The notes under the pieces: model-generated
What the model saw: the letters and a program-made list of their open reading frames with translations, nothing else
Database searches by the model: none
What the model was told of the DNA's origin: nothing
Made by a program: the position numbers and the translations under genes
DNA from: Chryseobacterium sp. ON_d1
Lineage (GTDB): Bacteria; Bacteroidota; Bacteroidia; Flavobacteriales; Weeksellaceae
Direction of reading: 5' to 3'
Length of the DNA: 64,000 bases
Assembly (NCBI RefSeq): GCF_006829085.1
Contig: NZ_BJTC01000001.1
Coordinates: 186,001 to 250,000, forward strand
Shown: positions 55,437-64,000 of the stretch, one piece after another
Numbering within the stretch: the first letter of the stretch is position 1
Layout: every line of letters starts with the position of its first letter

Positions 55437-56948
55437 ATGCAAGAAGATAAAGTAAATGATTACAAAGCATATGATATCATAGTATGCGGTTTAGGCCCTG
55501 TTGGGTTGCTTACCTGCAACACATTAGGTTTGCGTGGATACCAGGTTTTAGGTGTTGACAGATTTGAAAAAGCGTTTAGTTTCCCGAGAGCCATTCATAT
55601 GGATGAAGAAATTGTTCGTATAGTGCAGTCTGTAGGCTTACTTGATGAATTGCTGCCACAGTTGAAGCCTTCAGGCGGTTTAGAACTGACTGATGAAAAA
55701 TTCAATGTGCTGTTTCGTGCTAAAAGCGTTTTTCCGGGAGGCTTTTCTTCTGATCATTTTTTATTTCTGCAACCCGAACTGGAAACTATTTTACGCAATG
55801 GTTGCAAACGCTTTCCCAATGTCAATCTTGTTTATAAGGACATTACTGATTTCGAACAAAGCAATGACGGGATAACCGTTTTTTCAAATACCGAAAGATT
55901 GGCATCTGCAAAATACATGATCGCTTGCGATGGTGCCAACAGTTTTACCCGAAATAAATTAGGTATTAACCGGGAAGATTTAAGATTTGATAAAGACATT
56001 TTGAAAATAGATGCGTTGGAAGTAGTCCCCACGCCGGATCAATATAATACTGTTCAAAAAATATGCAGCCATAAGAAACCCTGGGTAAGGATGAATGGTA
56101 TAAGCAACCACAAGCGCTGGGAATTGAATTATACAAATGGTCTGAGCAAAGAAGAAATCCAGAAGCCCGAAAAAATCAAACAGCTTTTGTCTGAAATAGG
56201 TGCGGATACCGGCAACCTGCAAATCCAGCATGGGGTGTTATATTCTGTGAAAAGTGTTTTGGCAAAAGAGTGGCAGCGTGGAAACATCATTTTGGCTGGT
56301 GATGCTGCACACACCACACCGCCTTACACCGGGCAGGGTATGGCAGCAGGTTTCAGGGATGTAATGAACTTTACCTGGAAATTGGATGCTGTTCTCCAAA
56401 AGCAGTGGCCTGATTCCATCCTCAAAACCTATCAAACGGAACGATATCCACATGTAAAGTTTAATATCCGATTGGCAATTCTGGTAGGCTGGATCTTTAC
56501 AACACGGCTTTGGATGGTGTTGAAAGTGCTGTCAAAAATCCCATTGATCAAAGGTTGGCTGCTCAATTTTCATTTGCCAAAAAATCCGCTGGGAAATGGG
56601 TTCTGGGGTACAGGAAAAGCGAAGCGTTATCTGTTTCCGCAAGTGAAAATTGACCCAAACAGATATTCCGATATGCTTTTATCGAATGAATGGACATTGG
56701 TATCAATCGGTAAAAGCAGAGCGCCACATATTGCTGGCCTCTGCGAAAAATTAAAATTGAAATATGTAGTATTTGACACCGAACCTTATGCTGAAGAGTT
56801 ACGGAAATGGGCGGAAAGAAAAGCTTATTATTTCATTGTCCGTCCCGATCTGTATGTATTCTCATCAGGTAACAGTGCTGAAAAACTGTGCAGGGAATTT
56901 CAACTAAAAATGAAAAATATATCATCAGCACCAACAAAAAAGATATGA
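55437..56948 (+). CDS. FAD-dependent aromatic monooxygenase (MhpA/PheA-like)
   Basis: 503 residues from ATG 55437, which has AAGG just upstream. The dinucleotide-binding motif IIVCGLGPVGLLTCNTLGLR, the second FAD motif NIILAGDAAHTTPPYTGQGM and the intervening region are those of flavin hydroxylases acting on phenolic acids, such as 3-(3-hydroxyphenyl)propionate hydroxylase. The C-terminal thioredoxin-like domain is present. First gene of a six-gene operon with stop/start overlaps. The substrate is not known. Confidence 0.87.
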   Translation: MQEDKVNDYKAYDIIVCGLGPVGLLTCNTLGLRGYQVLGVDRFEKAFSFPRAIHMDEEIVRIVQSVGLLDELLPQLKPSGGLELTDEKFNVLFRAKSVFPGGFSSDHFLFLQPELETILRNGCKRFPNVNLVYKDITDFEQSNDGITVFSNTERLASAKYMIACDGANSFTRNKLGINREDLRFDKDILKIDALEVVPTPDQYNTVQKICSHKKPWVRMNGISNHKRWELNYTNGLSKEEIQKPEKIKQLLSEIGADTGNLQIQHGVLYSVKSVLAKEWQRGNIILAGDAAHTTPPYTGQGMAAGFRDVMNFTWKLDAVLQKQWPDSILKTYQTERYPHVKFNIRLAILVGWIFTTRLWMVLKVLSKIPLIKGWLLNFHLPKNPLGNGFWGTGKAKRYLFPQVKIDPNRYSDMLLSNEWTLVSIGKSRAPHIAGLCEKLKLKYVVFDTEPYAEELRKWAERKAYYFIVRPDLYVFSSGNSAEKLCREFQLKMKNISSAPTKKI

Positions 56949-57283
56949 TAACTTCAATCACATACAGCATTGCTTTCATTTTTGGTTTGGCAATGATCAG
57001 CAAATTGATGGGCAAATCAAAGCCGACTTTTCAAAAGGCAGGTTACAGTACAGCATCCATGTATATCGTCGCTGTTTTACAAGCCATTCTTACAGCAGGT
57101 TTATTTACGCAATACTACGCTTTGTGCTCGGCTATTGGTTTGTTGCTTATTATGGCAGGTGTCTTTTATACCTTAATCAAAATAAAAGAAACCTGGCAGA
57201 GCTATATATTGGCTGTTTTGGTCACGGTTTTATTGGTTGCATTAGTCAGCTTATCAGTAATTAAACAGATTAATAAAATATGA
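56945..57283 (+). CDS. DoxX-like small membrane protein
   Basis: 112 residues with four membrane helices (ITYSIAFIFGLAMISKLMG; ASMYIVAVLQAILTAGLF and two more). The layout matches DoxX-like proteins. ATG at 56945 overlaps the preceding TGA by four bases, and its own TGA overlaps the next ATG in the same way. The role in the pathway is unknown; perhaps electron supply or transport. Confidence 0.78.
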   Translation: MITSITYSIAFIFGLAMISKLMGKSKPTFQKAGYSTASMYIVAVLQAILTAGLFTQYYALCSAIGLLLIMAGVFYTLIKIKETWQSYILAVLVTVLLVALVSLSVIKQINKI

Positions 57284-59187
57284 ATATAGCAAACAGAAAA
57301 GATGTCCAGGATTTTGAGCAGAAGCCATTACCTGATTTGCCAGACAGCACTTACGAAGCGGTTGCCCTAAATGCTACGAAATATCCGAATCGTGTTGCAT
57401 TAAAGTTTTTCCTGCAGGGCACTAAGTTCAAACATTCGGCAGAGTGGACATACAAAGAGATACTCAAAAAAATTAATGCCACAGCCAATATGTTCCGTGA
57501 TTTAGGCATTCGAGATACCGATGTTGTTTCCTACATTTTACCTAATTCTCCCGAAACCGTTTTTACACTTTTTGGCGCAGAAACCGCAGGCATTGTGAAT
57601 GCTGTAAATCCGTTGTTGCAACCCTCGCAAATGGCGGAGATTATGAATGCAGCAGGCACAAAAGTTTTGGTTACGCTGTCACCATTCCCTAAAACCGATA
57701 TTTGGGAAAAAGTATCGGGCATTTTTGCTGATGTACCCACTTTACAGACAGTTATCACCGTAAATCTTGCCCGATATCTAGATTTCATTCCAAAAATAGC
57801 TGTACAGCTCACAGTCAAAAAGCCCAGAACATCGCATAACATCCGCCTTTTGGATTTTCACAAAACGGTAAGCCAGTATCCGGAAGATCATCTTTCTTTT
57901 CAGCGTACTTTTTCACCCGATACTATTGCTTCTTACTTTCATACAGGGGGTACAACAGGCAAACCGAAAATAGCACAGCACACCCACCGCAATGAAATTG
58001 CCAATGCATGGTCGCTTATGAATTGGGCTGATTTAACCGGCTACAAAACACTGCTTTGTGGTTTACCGTGGTTTCATGTTAATGGCGTTATTGTTACAGG
58101 CATCGCGCCGCTTTTAAGTGGTGGCTGCATTTTGTTGGCAACACCGTCAGGCTATCGGGGTGAAGGCGTTATCAAAAACTTTTGGAAAATTGTAGAGCAT
58201 TACAAGATTTCCTTTTTCAGTTCCGTGCCTACTGTCCTGCAGATGATACTGGAGACACCAATGGAGAGGGAAGACATTCGCAGCCTGGAGTATGCTTTGT
58301 GCGGTGCGGCTCCTTTGCCGGTTAAATTGTTCAACGACTTTGAAGCAAGTACCGGAGTAAAGATCATAGAGGGCTACGGGTTCACAGAAGGTGCCTGTGC
58401 TAATTCTGCCAATCCTGCTTTCGGTAAGCGCAAAGTAGGGTCTATTGGTCTGGCGTTGCCACACCACCAAATGAAAATTGTGGTTTTGGAGGAAAAAACA
58501 GGACAATATATGCGTGATGCCGAAACAGATGAAATCGGGATCATTGTCTGCAAAGGCATCAACATTTTCCCCGGTTACAAAGAAGCCCGGCACAATGAAA
58601 ATATATGGATTAATGACGGAAATGATGTTTGGTATAATACAGGTGACACAGGCAAACAAGACGCAGATGGCTATTTTTGGATAACAGGCCGTAAAAAAGA
58701 GCTGATCATTCGTGGCGGGCACAACATTGACCCAAAAGCCATTGAAGAGCCATTGTCGCAACATCCGGCTGTTGCAATGGCAGCAGCTATCGGCAGTCCC
58801 GATAAGCGGGTAGGCGAAATGCCTGTTGCCTTTGTGCAGCTCAAACCCAATCAGCAGGTTTCAGAAGAAGAACTGAGAACTTTTGTACAGGAAAACATTG
58901 CCGAAAAAGCAGCAATACCAAAAGAAATTTTTATTGTAGAAGTCATTCCGCTTACCGCGGTAGGTAAAATTTTCAAGCCCGGGCTTACACAAACTGAAAT
59001 AAAAAGGGTGTTCAGCAATGAATTGAAATCTATCAGCGAAATCGAAAACTTTGAAATTAATGTAGACCAGACACCTCAATGGGGTATGGTGGCATACATT
59101 ACCACAACAGGAAAAAATCCTGGTATCATTGCCGAAAAGGTAAAGGATGCATTAGGAAATTACACGGTTAAATATCAATTAAAGTAA
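57280..59187 (+). CDS. acyl-CoA synthetase / AMP-dependent ligase
   Basis: 635 residues of the ANL superfamily. Motifs: P-loop YFHTGGTTGKPKIAQHTH, A5 GYGFTEGACAN, A7 YNTGDTGKQDADGYFWITGR, A8 KKELIIRGGHNIDP, and A10 PLTAVGKIFKP with the catalytic Lys. It would activate a carboxylic acid as its CoA thioester. Its place in the operon suggests an aromatic or ring-cleavage acid as substrate. Overlaps its neighbour upstream by four bases. Confidence 0.9.
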   Translation: MNIANRKDVQDFEQKPLPDLPDSTYEAVALNATKYPNRVALKFFLQGTKFKHSAEWTYKEILKKINATANMFRDLGIRDTDVVSYILPNSPETVFTLFGAETAGIVNAVNPLLQPSQMAEIMNAAGTKVLVTLSPFPKTDIWEKVSGIFADVPTLQTVITVNLARYLDFIPKIAVQLTVKKPRTSHNIRLLDFHKTVSQYPEDHLSFQRTFSPDTIASYFHTGGTTGKPKIAQHTHRNEIANAWSLMNWADLTGYKTLLCGLPWFHVNGVIVTGIAPLLSGGCILLATPSGYRGEGVIKNFWKIVEHYKISFFSSVPTVLQMILETPMEREDIRSLEYALCGAAPLPVKLFNDFEASTGVKIIEGYGFTEGACANSANPAFGKRKVGSIGLALPHHQMKIVVLEEKTGQYMRDAETDEIGIIVCKGINIFPGYKEARHNENIWINDGNDVWYNTGDTGKQDADGYFWITGRKKELIIRGGHNIDPKAIEEPLSQHPAVAMAAAIGSPDKRVGEMPVAFVQLKPNQQVSEEELRTFVQENIAEKAAIPKEIFIVEVIPLTAVGKIFKPGLTQTEIKRVFSNELKSISEIENFEINVDQTPQWGMVAYITTTGKNPGIIAEKVKDALGNYTVKYQLK

Positions 59188-60150
59188 ATGGTTATGGGAA
59201 TATCAATCGTAAAATACAAAAAAAATGGCAACACCCTGTGGGGGATTCTATCTGGCGAAAAAATTTCGCAACTTGTTCTTCAACCTCCTAATTTGATGGC
59301 AATCATAGAGGCACCACAGACTTATCTGATTGACAAAAATTTGGAAAAGGAAACATTTGATTTTCAACAAGTAGAAATCCTTGCGCCGGTTTCGGGTCCA
59401 TTGCGGGTGCTGTGCCAGGGCGTAAATTATGCTTCTCACCGCAAAGAATCAGGCTTGAGCAGCCAATCAAGCGGCAATGTACTGTTTACAAAAGATTCAA
59501 GTTCCATTACCGGAGCTTTCAGCCCCGTGATCCGTCCCAAAGACTGCCAATGTCTGGATTATGAAGTAGAGCTGGGTTTAATCATCAGGAAAGATATTAC
59601 TCAACCTGTAAAAATTACCGAAGCCAACTTACATGAGTACATTGCGGGCCTTGTGCTGGCCAATGATTTTTCAGCAAGAGACCTGCAATACAAAGATGAT
59701 TATGCACAGTGGTATAAAGGCAAAAGTTGCCGGACCTTATTGCCTTTGGGGCCTGTTTTTTATCTGCTGGACAAAGAAGAGTTCAATTACCTGAACAATC
59801 TTACTATTCAGCTTTGGGTCAACGACCAGCTTCGGCAGGAAGCCAATACTTCTCAGCTTATTTTCAAACCCGCCGAAACGCTGACCGAAATTTCAGAATT
59901 TCAAGACTTGTCCGCAGGTGATCTGCTTTTGACAGGCACGCCGGGAGGAGTTGTGATAAAAGCTCCAGGCAAGTTTCTGCAGGGGATTGCAACGTGGCTG
60001 CTGAGCAATGAAAAAAAAGTAAATGTGCTCCGTAAAAAGAAAGCTGATTATCTGCAAGACAATGATATTGTAAAAACAAAGATCTATTCGGCTGATGGGA
60101 AAATTGATTTACGTACTCAACTCAACAAAATTATTTCTTATGGTTTCTAA
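59188..60150 (+). CDS. fumarylacetoacetate hydrolase (FAH) family protein
   Basis: 320 residues. FAH-fold metal and active-site motifs are present: LDYEVELGLIIRKDI (acidic metal ligands), LANDFSARDLQ, KGKSCRTLLPLGPVF and DLLLTGTPGGV. Relatives cleave C-C bonds of diketo acids or act as hydratases and decarboxylases in meta-cleavage pathways. It starts right at the stop of the ligase gene (ATG 59188, second ATG 59194 possible). Confidence 0.9.
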   Translation: MVMGISIVKYKKNGNTLWGILSGEKISQLVLQPPNLMAIIEAPQTYLIDKNLEKETFDFQQVEILAPVSGPLRVLCQGVNYASHRKESGLSSQSSGNVLFTKDSSSITGAFSPVIRPKDCQCLDYEVELGLIIRKDITQPVKITEANLHEYIAGLVLANDFSARDLQYKDDYAQWYKGKSCRTLLPLGPVFYLLDKEEFNYLNNLTIQLWVNDQLRQEANTSQLIFKPAETLTEISEFQDLSAGDLLLTGTPGGVVIKAPGKFLQGIATWLLSNEKKVNVLRKKKADYLQDNDIVKTKIYSADGKIDLRTQLNKIISYGF

Positions 60151-60553
60151 ATTACAGCACCATGTTTTTTATGTAGAAGATCTGAAGCGTTCAAAAGATT
60201 TCTACATGCAGTTATTCGACCTGCAGTTTTCAGCACTCAATCATCCTGACAGCAGTGCCGCAATGAAAATATCAAAACAGGAAATGCATTTCTTCAGTTT
60301 CGGGTTTTACCACCACGACATTTGCATGGTAAAGCACCATAAATTAAAAATGGATAACCATTCTATGTTACATTATTCAATGGTAGTGCAGGATAAAAAC
60401 GGTTTTGGAAAAATAAAGCAACAGGCTGAAGCCATGAGCATTCCATTACGGGAAGGGAGGATGTTGAAATCGGCACAAATGCAGCCTGATTGGCTGGCGT
60501 TCTGTTTTCAGGATCCTGACAGACATTGGATAGAAATTTTATGGAAACCTTAA
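60140..60553 (+). CDS. VOC-family protein (glyoxalase/extradiol dioxygenase-like)
   Basis: 137 residues from ATG 60140, overlapping the FAH gene by 11 bases. One VOC domain: KLQHHVFYVEDLKRSKDFYM at the start, a central HYSMVV strand and a final RHWIEILW. Two His and one Glu lie at the usual metal-ligand positions. A ring-cleaving dioxygenase or a related lyase is possible. Confidence 0.83.
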   Translation: MVSKLQHHVFYVEDLKRSKDFYMQLFDLQFSALNHPDSSAAMKISKQEMHFFSFGFYHHDICMVKHHKLKMDNHSMLHYSMVVQDKNGFGKIKQQAEAMSIPLREGRMLKSAQMQPDWLAFCFQDPDRHWIEILWKP

Positions 60554-60564
60554 ATACAAAGAAG

Positions 60565-61215
60565 ATGAGACAAAATACATACATACCGCCCAATGTTATT
60601 TCACCATTTAAGCAAAAGATCTCGTTTTTGCTGCGCAAAAAATGGATAAGAGAATTAGTGTTGTTGCCAGGCACTGTTACCGGCAAAAGGTTTTCTAATA
60701 AAACCGCCGATTACGGAGTGTTTAAACCATCATTGATTTCGCATTTAGACCAGCTTTCAATATATGTGCAAAGTATTGAGGATAGCCGGAAATGGTATAG
60801 TGACCTTGTGGGATTAAGCACAAGCCGGATAACTGAAACAGAACCGCATCCATTCAAAGAAGGATATACTATCCGATGCTGTTATATGAGTGCTGACGAA
60901 CATGAAGAATGCCTGGTGCTGATTGAGGAAAGGAATGGGCAGGGGGAAATTACCATTCCTTCTGGAATGAGCTTTTTTCATTTTGCGTTTGAAGTAAGTG
61001 GAAACCGCTTGGAAGATGTGAAAAATTTTGAAAAACAAGCCAGGGAAAAAGGGTATATACCTAATTACGGAACTGTAACCCACAACGATAAACCGCCCAT
61101 GGGAGATGGTGAAACAGGGGGTAACACTGCTGTTTATTTCTATGATCCTGACTGGAATAATGTAGAGTTCTGCGGAACGATGGATACGATTGAGAATTAT
61201 AAAAGGAAAAAATAA
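60565..61215 (+). CDS. VOC-family protein with N-terminal extension
   Basis: About 216 residues (ATG 60565; ATG 60541 is also possible). After a basic ~50-residue lead comes a VOC domain: HLDQLSIYVQSIEDSRKWYS, a central SFFHFAFEVSG and the C-terminal YDPDWNNVEFCG with the Glu ligand. The last gene of the operon. Together with the preceding VOC protein it may form a two-domain dioxygenase-like enzyme; this is inference. Confidence 0.82.
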   Translation: MRQNTYIPPNVISPFKQKISFLLRKKWIRELVLLPGTVTGKRFSNKTADYGVFKPSLISHLDQLSIYVQSIEDSRKWYSDLVGLSTSRITETEPHPFKEGYTIRCCYMSADEHEECLVLIEERNGQGEITIPSGMSFFHFAFEVSGNRLEDVKNFEKQAREKGYIPNYGTVTHNDKPPMGDGETGGNTAVYFYDPDWNNVEFCGTMDTIENYKRKK

Positions 61216-61234
61216 TTTTCAGCCAAAAGTGTTT

Positions 61235-61279
61235 TTTTAGATATCTAAAAGAGATGCAGGAAATAAAGATTGATCTTTG
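61235..61279 (+). promoter_or_regulatory. activator-type promoter of the DUF2147-like gene
   Basis: The perfect 16-bp palindrome TTTTAGATATCTAAAA (61235-61250) lies 37 bases, first base to first base, before the weak -7 element GATCTTTG (61272-61279). The arrangement copies the promoter at 55374. Confidence 0.62.
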
Positions 61280-61310
61280 TGTCATCAATTAACTTAAAAA
61301 AAAATAAAAA

Positions 61311-61643
61311 ATGAAAAAACTTATTGTATTGGTATTCTCCATGTTTTTTGCCGCCCTATCTTTTGCCCAAACTGCAAAAGATGATTTTACAGGAAAATGG
61401 AAAACTGAAGATGGCGTTACCATCACTACTTCCAATAACAACGGAAAAATTTCAGGTTTGGATCCCAAAGGCCGTCCTACGCTCTATAATGTACGCTTTG
61501 AAAAAAAGGAATGGAAGGGAAATGTAGAAAATCATGAGACAGGACAGAAAGGAAACTGTGAAATTTATCTGGAAGGGAAAAAGCTGAAAGTTGTAGCACA
61601 CAAAGGTATTTTTTCAAAAACCATGTATTGGGTAAAACAGTAA
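61311..61643 (+). CDS. small secreted protein, DUF2147-like
   Basis: 110 residues with a signal peptide (VLVFSMFFAALSFAQ). The mature part starts DFTGKWKTEDGVTITTSNNN and ends CEIYLEGKKLKVVAHKG, the layout of DUF2147 lipocalin-like proteins, here at the short end of the size range. Its promoter shares an operator with the aromatic operon, so both are probably in the same regulon. Confidence 0.78.
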   Translation: MKKLIVLVFSMFFAALSFAQTAKDDFTGKWKTEDGVTITTSNNNGKISGLDPKGRPTLYNVRFEKKEWKGNVENHETGQKGNCEIYLEGKKLKVVAHKGIFSKTMYWVKQ

Positions 61644-61689
61644 ACACTAAAATCATTTATTTTAATTAAATTTATATATCTCTAATTCA

Positions 61690-62238
61690 ATGGGTATGAA
61701 CATCAAACAACTCACACAGGATGCAGCATTAAAGCTGAAATTGTATTTAGCTACACTTGGTGAACCCTTAGAAAAATCACACGACGTGATTACCGATGCC
61801 GATGCCGGGCTACGCAGTGGCAACCTTTCGGAATTGACTATTATCACTGACTTAAAACCCGAAGGAGCAAGAAACCTTAAGTTGATATTTGAAACATTAA
61901 AAGGCAATCTTACGGGAGCTAAAAAAGTGGGTACACTGCACGATATGCGTTTTGTATTTTTAGAAAATGACACCAAGCTGCTTTTCTGTACTTGCTATGA
62001 CGGTGATTGGGATACCTATATCAATGACTTTGCCACCAAAATACCGGAGATGATGGATTTGATTTTTGGAAATATTGAAGGATGGCCCGGTATTAAGTCG
62101 CCCACAGTAAAAGAATTTATACTCAGCAAACAAATTACAGCTTCTGCCTGGTTTGTAAGTCACCCTAACCTTACCGTTGCCGATATTACAAGATTAGAAA
62201 AGATTGGTGACGGTCTGAATAAACTTTTGGAATTATAA
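61690..62238 (+). CDS. conserved protein, probably Dyp-peroxidase-associated
   Basis: 182 residues, no signal peptide. Segments such as GTLHDMRFVFLENDTKLLF, YDGDWDTYINDFATKIP and NIEGWPGIKSP recall a domain I know from genes next to, or fused to, Dyp-type peroxidases, and a Dyp-type peroxidase gene starts at 63678. The biochemical role is unknown. Confidence 0.6.
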   Translation: MGMNIKQLTQDAALKLKLYLATLGEPLEKSHDVITDADAGLRSGNLSELTIITDLKPEGARNLKLIFETLKGNLTGAKKVGTLHDMRFVFLENDTKLLFCTCYDGDWDTYINDFATKIPEMMDLIFGNIEGWPGIKSPTVKEFILSKQITASAWFVSHPNLTVADITRLEKIGDGLNKLLEL

Positions 62239-62441
62239 GTTTCAAAAAAAATGCAATGAAGTCAGAATATATTTTGTTTTCGGAAGAAGCGCAGATTAAT
62301 GGGAAAGAACGGAAAGAACCCAGAATGCTGAAAGAACTTTTTTTGGTAAAATTTTACATGCATTAAGCAATAGTGTCGCTTTGGGGTCAAATATTTAACA
62401 TCAGTAACAAATCATAATCAACAATAAAAAAATAGAATTGT

Positions 62442-63005
62442 ATGAGGAAAATAATTTCATTTATGCATATATCGCTTGACGGCTTTGTAGCAGGACCGAA
62501 CGGAGAAATGAACTGGATTAACGTTGATGAAGAAATTTTTGATCATGTTGGCGAACGGATAAGCAAGACAGACACTGCATTGTATGGACGAGTTACTTAT
62601 CAGATGATGGAGGCTTACTGGCCAAACGCAGGAGATAAGCCGAACGCATCCCAACACGACATCCACCACTCAAAGTGGTATAACAAGGCTCACAAAATTG
62701 TTTTATCAAAAACATTGAATGATGCAGGTTTGACAAATACAACGATTATCAGTGATGACCTTTCCAACGAAATCAATAAAATAAAGCAAGGGGCAGGGAG
62801 TGAGATCCTGATTTTCGGTAGCCCGACAGCAACACATTCACTTATTCAACAGAATTTAATTGACGGCTACTGGTTGTTTGTTAATCCAATTATTCTTGGA
62901 CAGGGCATTCCATTGTTTATAGACATCAAAGACAAAATAAATTTAAAACTCCTGGCTACCCGGCAATTTACTTCCGGGGTAACCGAACTTAATTACACCC
63001 TTTAA
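62442..63005 (+). CDS. dihydrofolate reductase-like/RibD C-terminal family protein
   Basis: 187 residues. The family pattern is complete: IISFMHISLDGFVAGPNGEM at the start, ALYGRVTYQMMEAYWP, KIVLSKTL, SEILIFGSPTATHSLIQQNL and WLFVNPIILGQGIPLF. Such proteins bind NAD(P)H; the substrate is usually unknown. It lies 15 bases upstream of the SnoaL-like gene. Confidence 0.9.
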   Translation: MRKIISFMHISLDGFVAGPNGEMNWINVDEEIFDHVGERISKTDTALYGRVTYQMMEAYWPNAGDKPNASQHDIHHSKWYNKAHKIVLSKTLNDAGLTNTTIISDDLSNEINKIKQGAGSEILIFGSPTATHSLIQQNLIDGYWLFVNPIILGQGIPLFIDIKDKINLKLLATRQFTSGVTELNYTL

Positions 63006-63020
63006 AAGAAATAATCTAAG

Positions 63021-63470
63021 ATGAAAAAGAAAATAGAACAAGCAGACAGAACCCATCCAGCTTTTAAAAATAAAAATGCTGATCCTTTTTACAACATCGT
63101 AATGGAAGGTTTGGCAGATGAAGTTGATGGAGAACATTTTTGGGATGCCGTTGCGGAAGATGCGGTGTTTGAATTTCTATACAATTTTGAAGGATTTCCC
63201 AACAGGCTTGAAGGGCGTAAAGTTTATATGGACTGGTTCAGTGGATATGGTAATGTCCTGCATTCTGCTGATGGTCTGCGCGTGTATAAATCTGCAAACC
63301 CAGCTAATGTAATTATTTTGGAGTATGCGGTACACGGTAATGTTCCTTCAACAAAAAAAGAATACCACAACCGCTTTTGTTCAATCATAACGATTAAAGA
63401 CAGAAAAATAATTCATTGGCGTGATTATATGGACTCCCTTGCAGTAGTGCTTTCAAGTTCGCGTGATTAA
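63021..63470 (+). CDS. SnoaL/NTF2-like family protein
   Basis: 149 residues with the cone-shaped NTF2-like fold pattern (FWDAVAEDAVFEFLYNFEGF, KEYHNRFCSIITIKDRKIIH). Paired with the DHFR-like gene in a probable two-gene operon. No enzymatic role can be given. Confidence 0.8.
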   Translation: MKKKIEQADRTHPAFKNKNADPFYNIVMEGLADEVDGEHFWDAVAEDAVFEFLYNFEGFPNRLEGRKVYMDWFSGYGNVLHSADGLRVYKSANPANVIILEYAVHGNVPSTKKEYHNRFCSIITIKDRKIIHWRDYMDSLAVVLSSSRD

Positions 63471-63677
63471 CAGCAAGCTGCCAAAGCACCATCTATAGCA
63501 TTGTATTGGTGTCATGTCAGTGGACATTAAATGTAACTTCTTTATCCATCTTCGGTTCGGGCTGGACGCTATGAATTGAACAGTAAATAACAATTAACTT
63601 TTAAGCATCATTCTTGGCTGACATTCTTCAAATTCCGCAACATCATCAATGCTTCAACATTAATAATTAATAGTCTT

Positions 63678-64000
63678 ATGTTCTTAAAAAAAATATTCAA
63701 ACGGACTGCCGAAAAAATAGACTTGAAGGATATTCAAGCTATTATATTGCGTGACAGACCATTACCTTATCATGGTGTCAATGTTTTTTTGGAAATTCTG
63801 GATACTGTTTCCGCTAAGGCATTTTTGAAAGAAATAGTTCCTTATGTTACCAGTGCAAAAAATTGGTGGGATAATGATGATGCCTGGCTTGCAATTGCCT
63901 TTACCTATGAGGGATTAAAGAAGCTTGAACTTCCGCAGTCTACCATTGAAAGCTTTCCGGAAGCCTTTAAAAAAGGAATGGCTGCCCACAGCGAAAAACT
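63678..64000 (+). CDS. Dyp-type peroxidase, 3' end cut off by window
   Basis: ATG at 63678 begins FLKKIFKRTAEKIDLKDIQA and runs open off the window (107 codons). The pattern DIQAIILRDRPLPYHGVNVF, then LAIAFTYEGLKKLELP and FPEAFKKGMAAHSEKL, is the start of Dyp-type peroxidases. The heme ligands (GxxDG, distal Arg, proximal His) lie beyond the window. Confidence 0.72.
   Translation, partial: MFLKKIFKRTAEKIDLKDIQAIILRDRPLPYHGVNVFLEILDTVSAKAFLKEIVPYVTSAKNWWDNDDAWLAIAFTYEGLKKLELPQSTIESFPEAFKKGMAAHSEK

Noticed and set aside
62256..62366. 37-codon ORF after the Dyp-associated gene.
   Set aside because: Short, with no recognisable domain and no clear ribosome-binding context; it could be a remnant but cannot be supported as a gene.
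1..64000. CRISPR arrays, rRNA genes and complete insertion sequences.
   Set aside because: No regularly spaced repeats, rRNA signatures or transposase genes with terminal inverted repeats were seen.

Overview
The window looks like chromosome of a flavobacterium close to Chryseobacterium (Bacteroidota). The basis is low GC, Bacteroidota-type promoters (TTG, then about 18-20 bases, then TAnnTTTG), three secreted proteins with type IX secretion (T9SS) C-terminal sorting domains, DUF6443/RHS proteins of the kind common in Chryseobacterium, and AraC/GlxA, HlyD-MFS and RND efflux genes typical of the group. No species name can be given from sequence reading alone.

Left flank (1-5300): the end of a HlyD-MFS (EmrAB-like) efflux pair, a GlxA-type AraC regulator, a DJ-1/PfpI protein and a small membrane protein/MarR operon that has a likely MarR operator. 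At 5583 there is a tRNA-Lys(TTT) with a textbook promoter. Right against its 3' end lies a dead large serine recombinase (catalytic Ser changed to Tyr, one stop, two frameshifts). This marks an old tRNA-associated insertion.

Centre (7.8-45.7 kb): the main feature is three paralogous cassettes. Each has (A) a secreted repeat protein with a T9SS sorting domain, (B) one or two secreted ~1000-1170-residue YD-repeat proteins without an RHS core, (C) a secreted DUF6443-YD-RHS-core protein of ~1180 residues whose last ~245 residues differ in every cassette, and (D) a small candidate immunity gene. Cassettes 1 (7876-16957) and 2 (20311-29505) are on +, cassette 3 (45666-33843) on -. The variable tips are an unrecognised domain (cassette 1), an HELGH zinc metalloprotease-like domain (cassette 2) and a lipase-like alpha/beta hydrolase (cassette 3). 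The immunity candidates differ in predicted location: no signal in cassette 1, signal peptide in cassette 2, N-terminal membrane anchor in cassette 3. I read this as a T9SS-associated, split (TcB/TcC-like) RHS polymorphic-toxin system. The split architecture and the link to a T9SS carrier are inference. Between cassettes lie decayed genes (NUMOD4 protein, P-type ATPase tail, HTH tail), an orphan ORF, a serine hydrolase, an AraC regulator and a repeated hairpin element that brackets the cassette-3 block.

Right flank (46-64 kb): an AraC regulator; a SRPBCC/small protein/TetR operon; an RND efflux operon (adaptor, permease, TolC); a Crp/Fnr regulator; and a tightly overlapping six-gene operon (FAD hydroxylase, DoxX-like, acyl-CoA synthetase, FAH-family hydrolase, two VOC proteins) that looks like aromatic-compound metabolism. 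The promoter of this operon and that of the next gene (DUF2147-like) carry the same palindrome at the same distance from the -7 element, so both probably answer to the neighbouring Crp/Fnr protein. The window ends with a DHFR/RibD-family protein, a SnoaL/NTF2-like protein and the start of a Dyp-type peroxidase.
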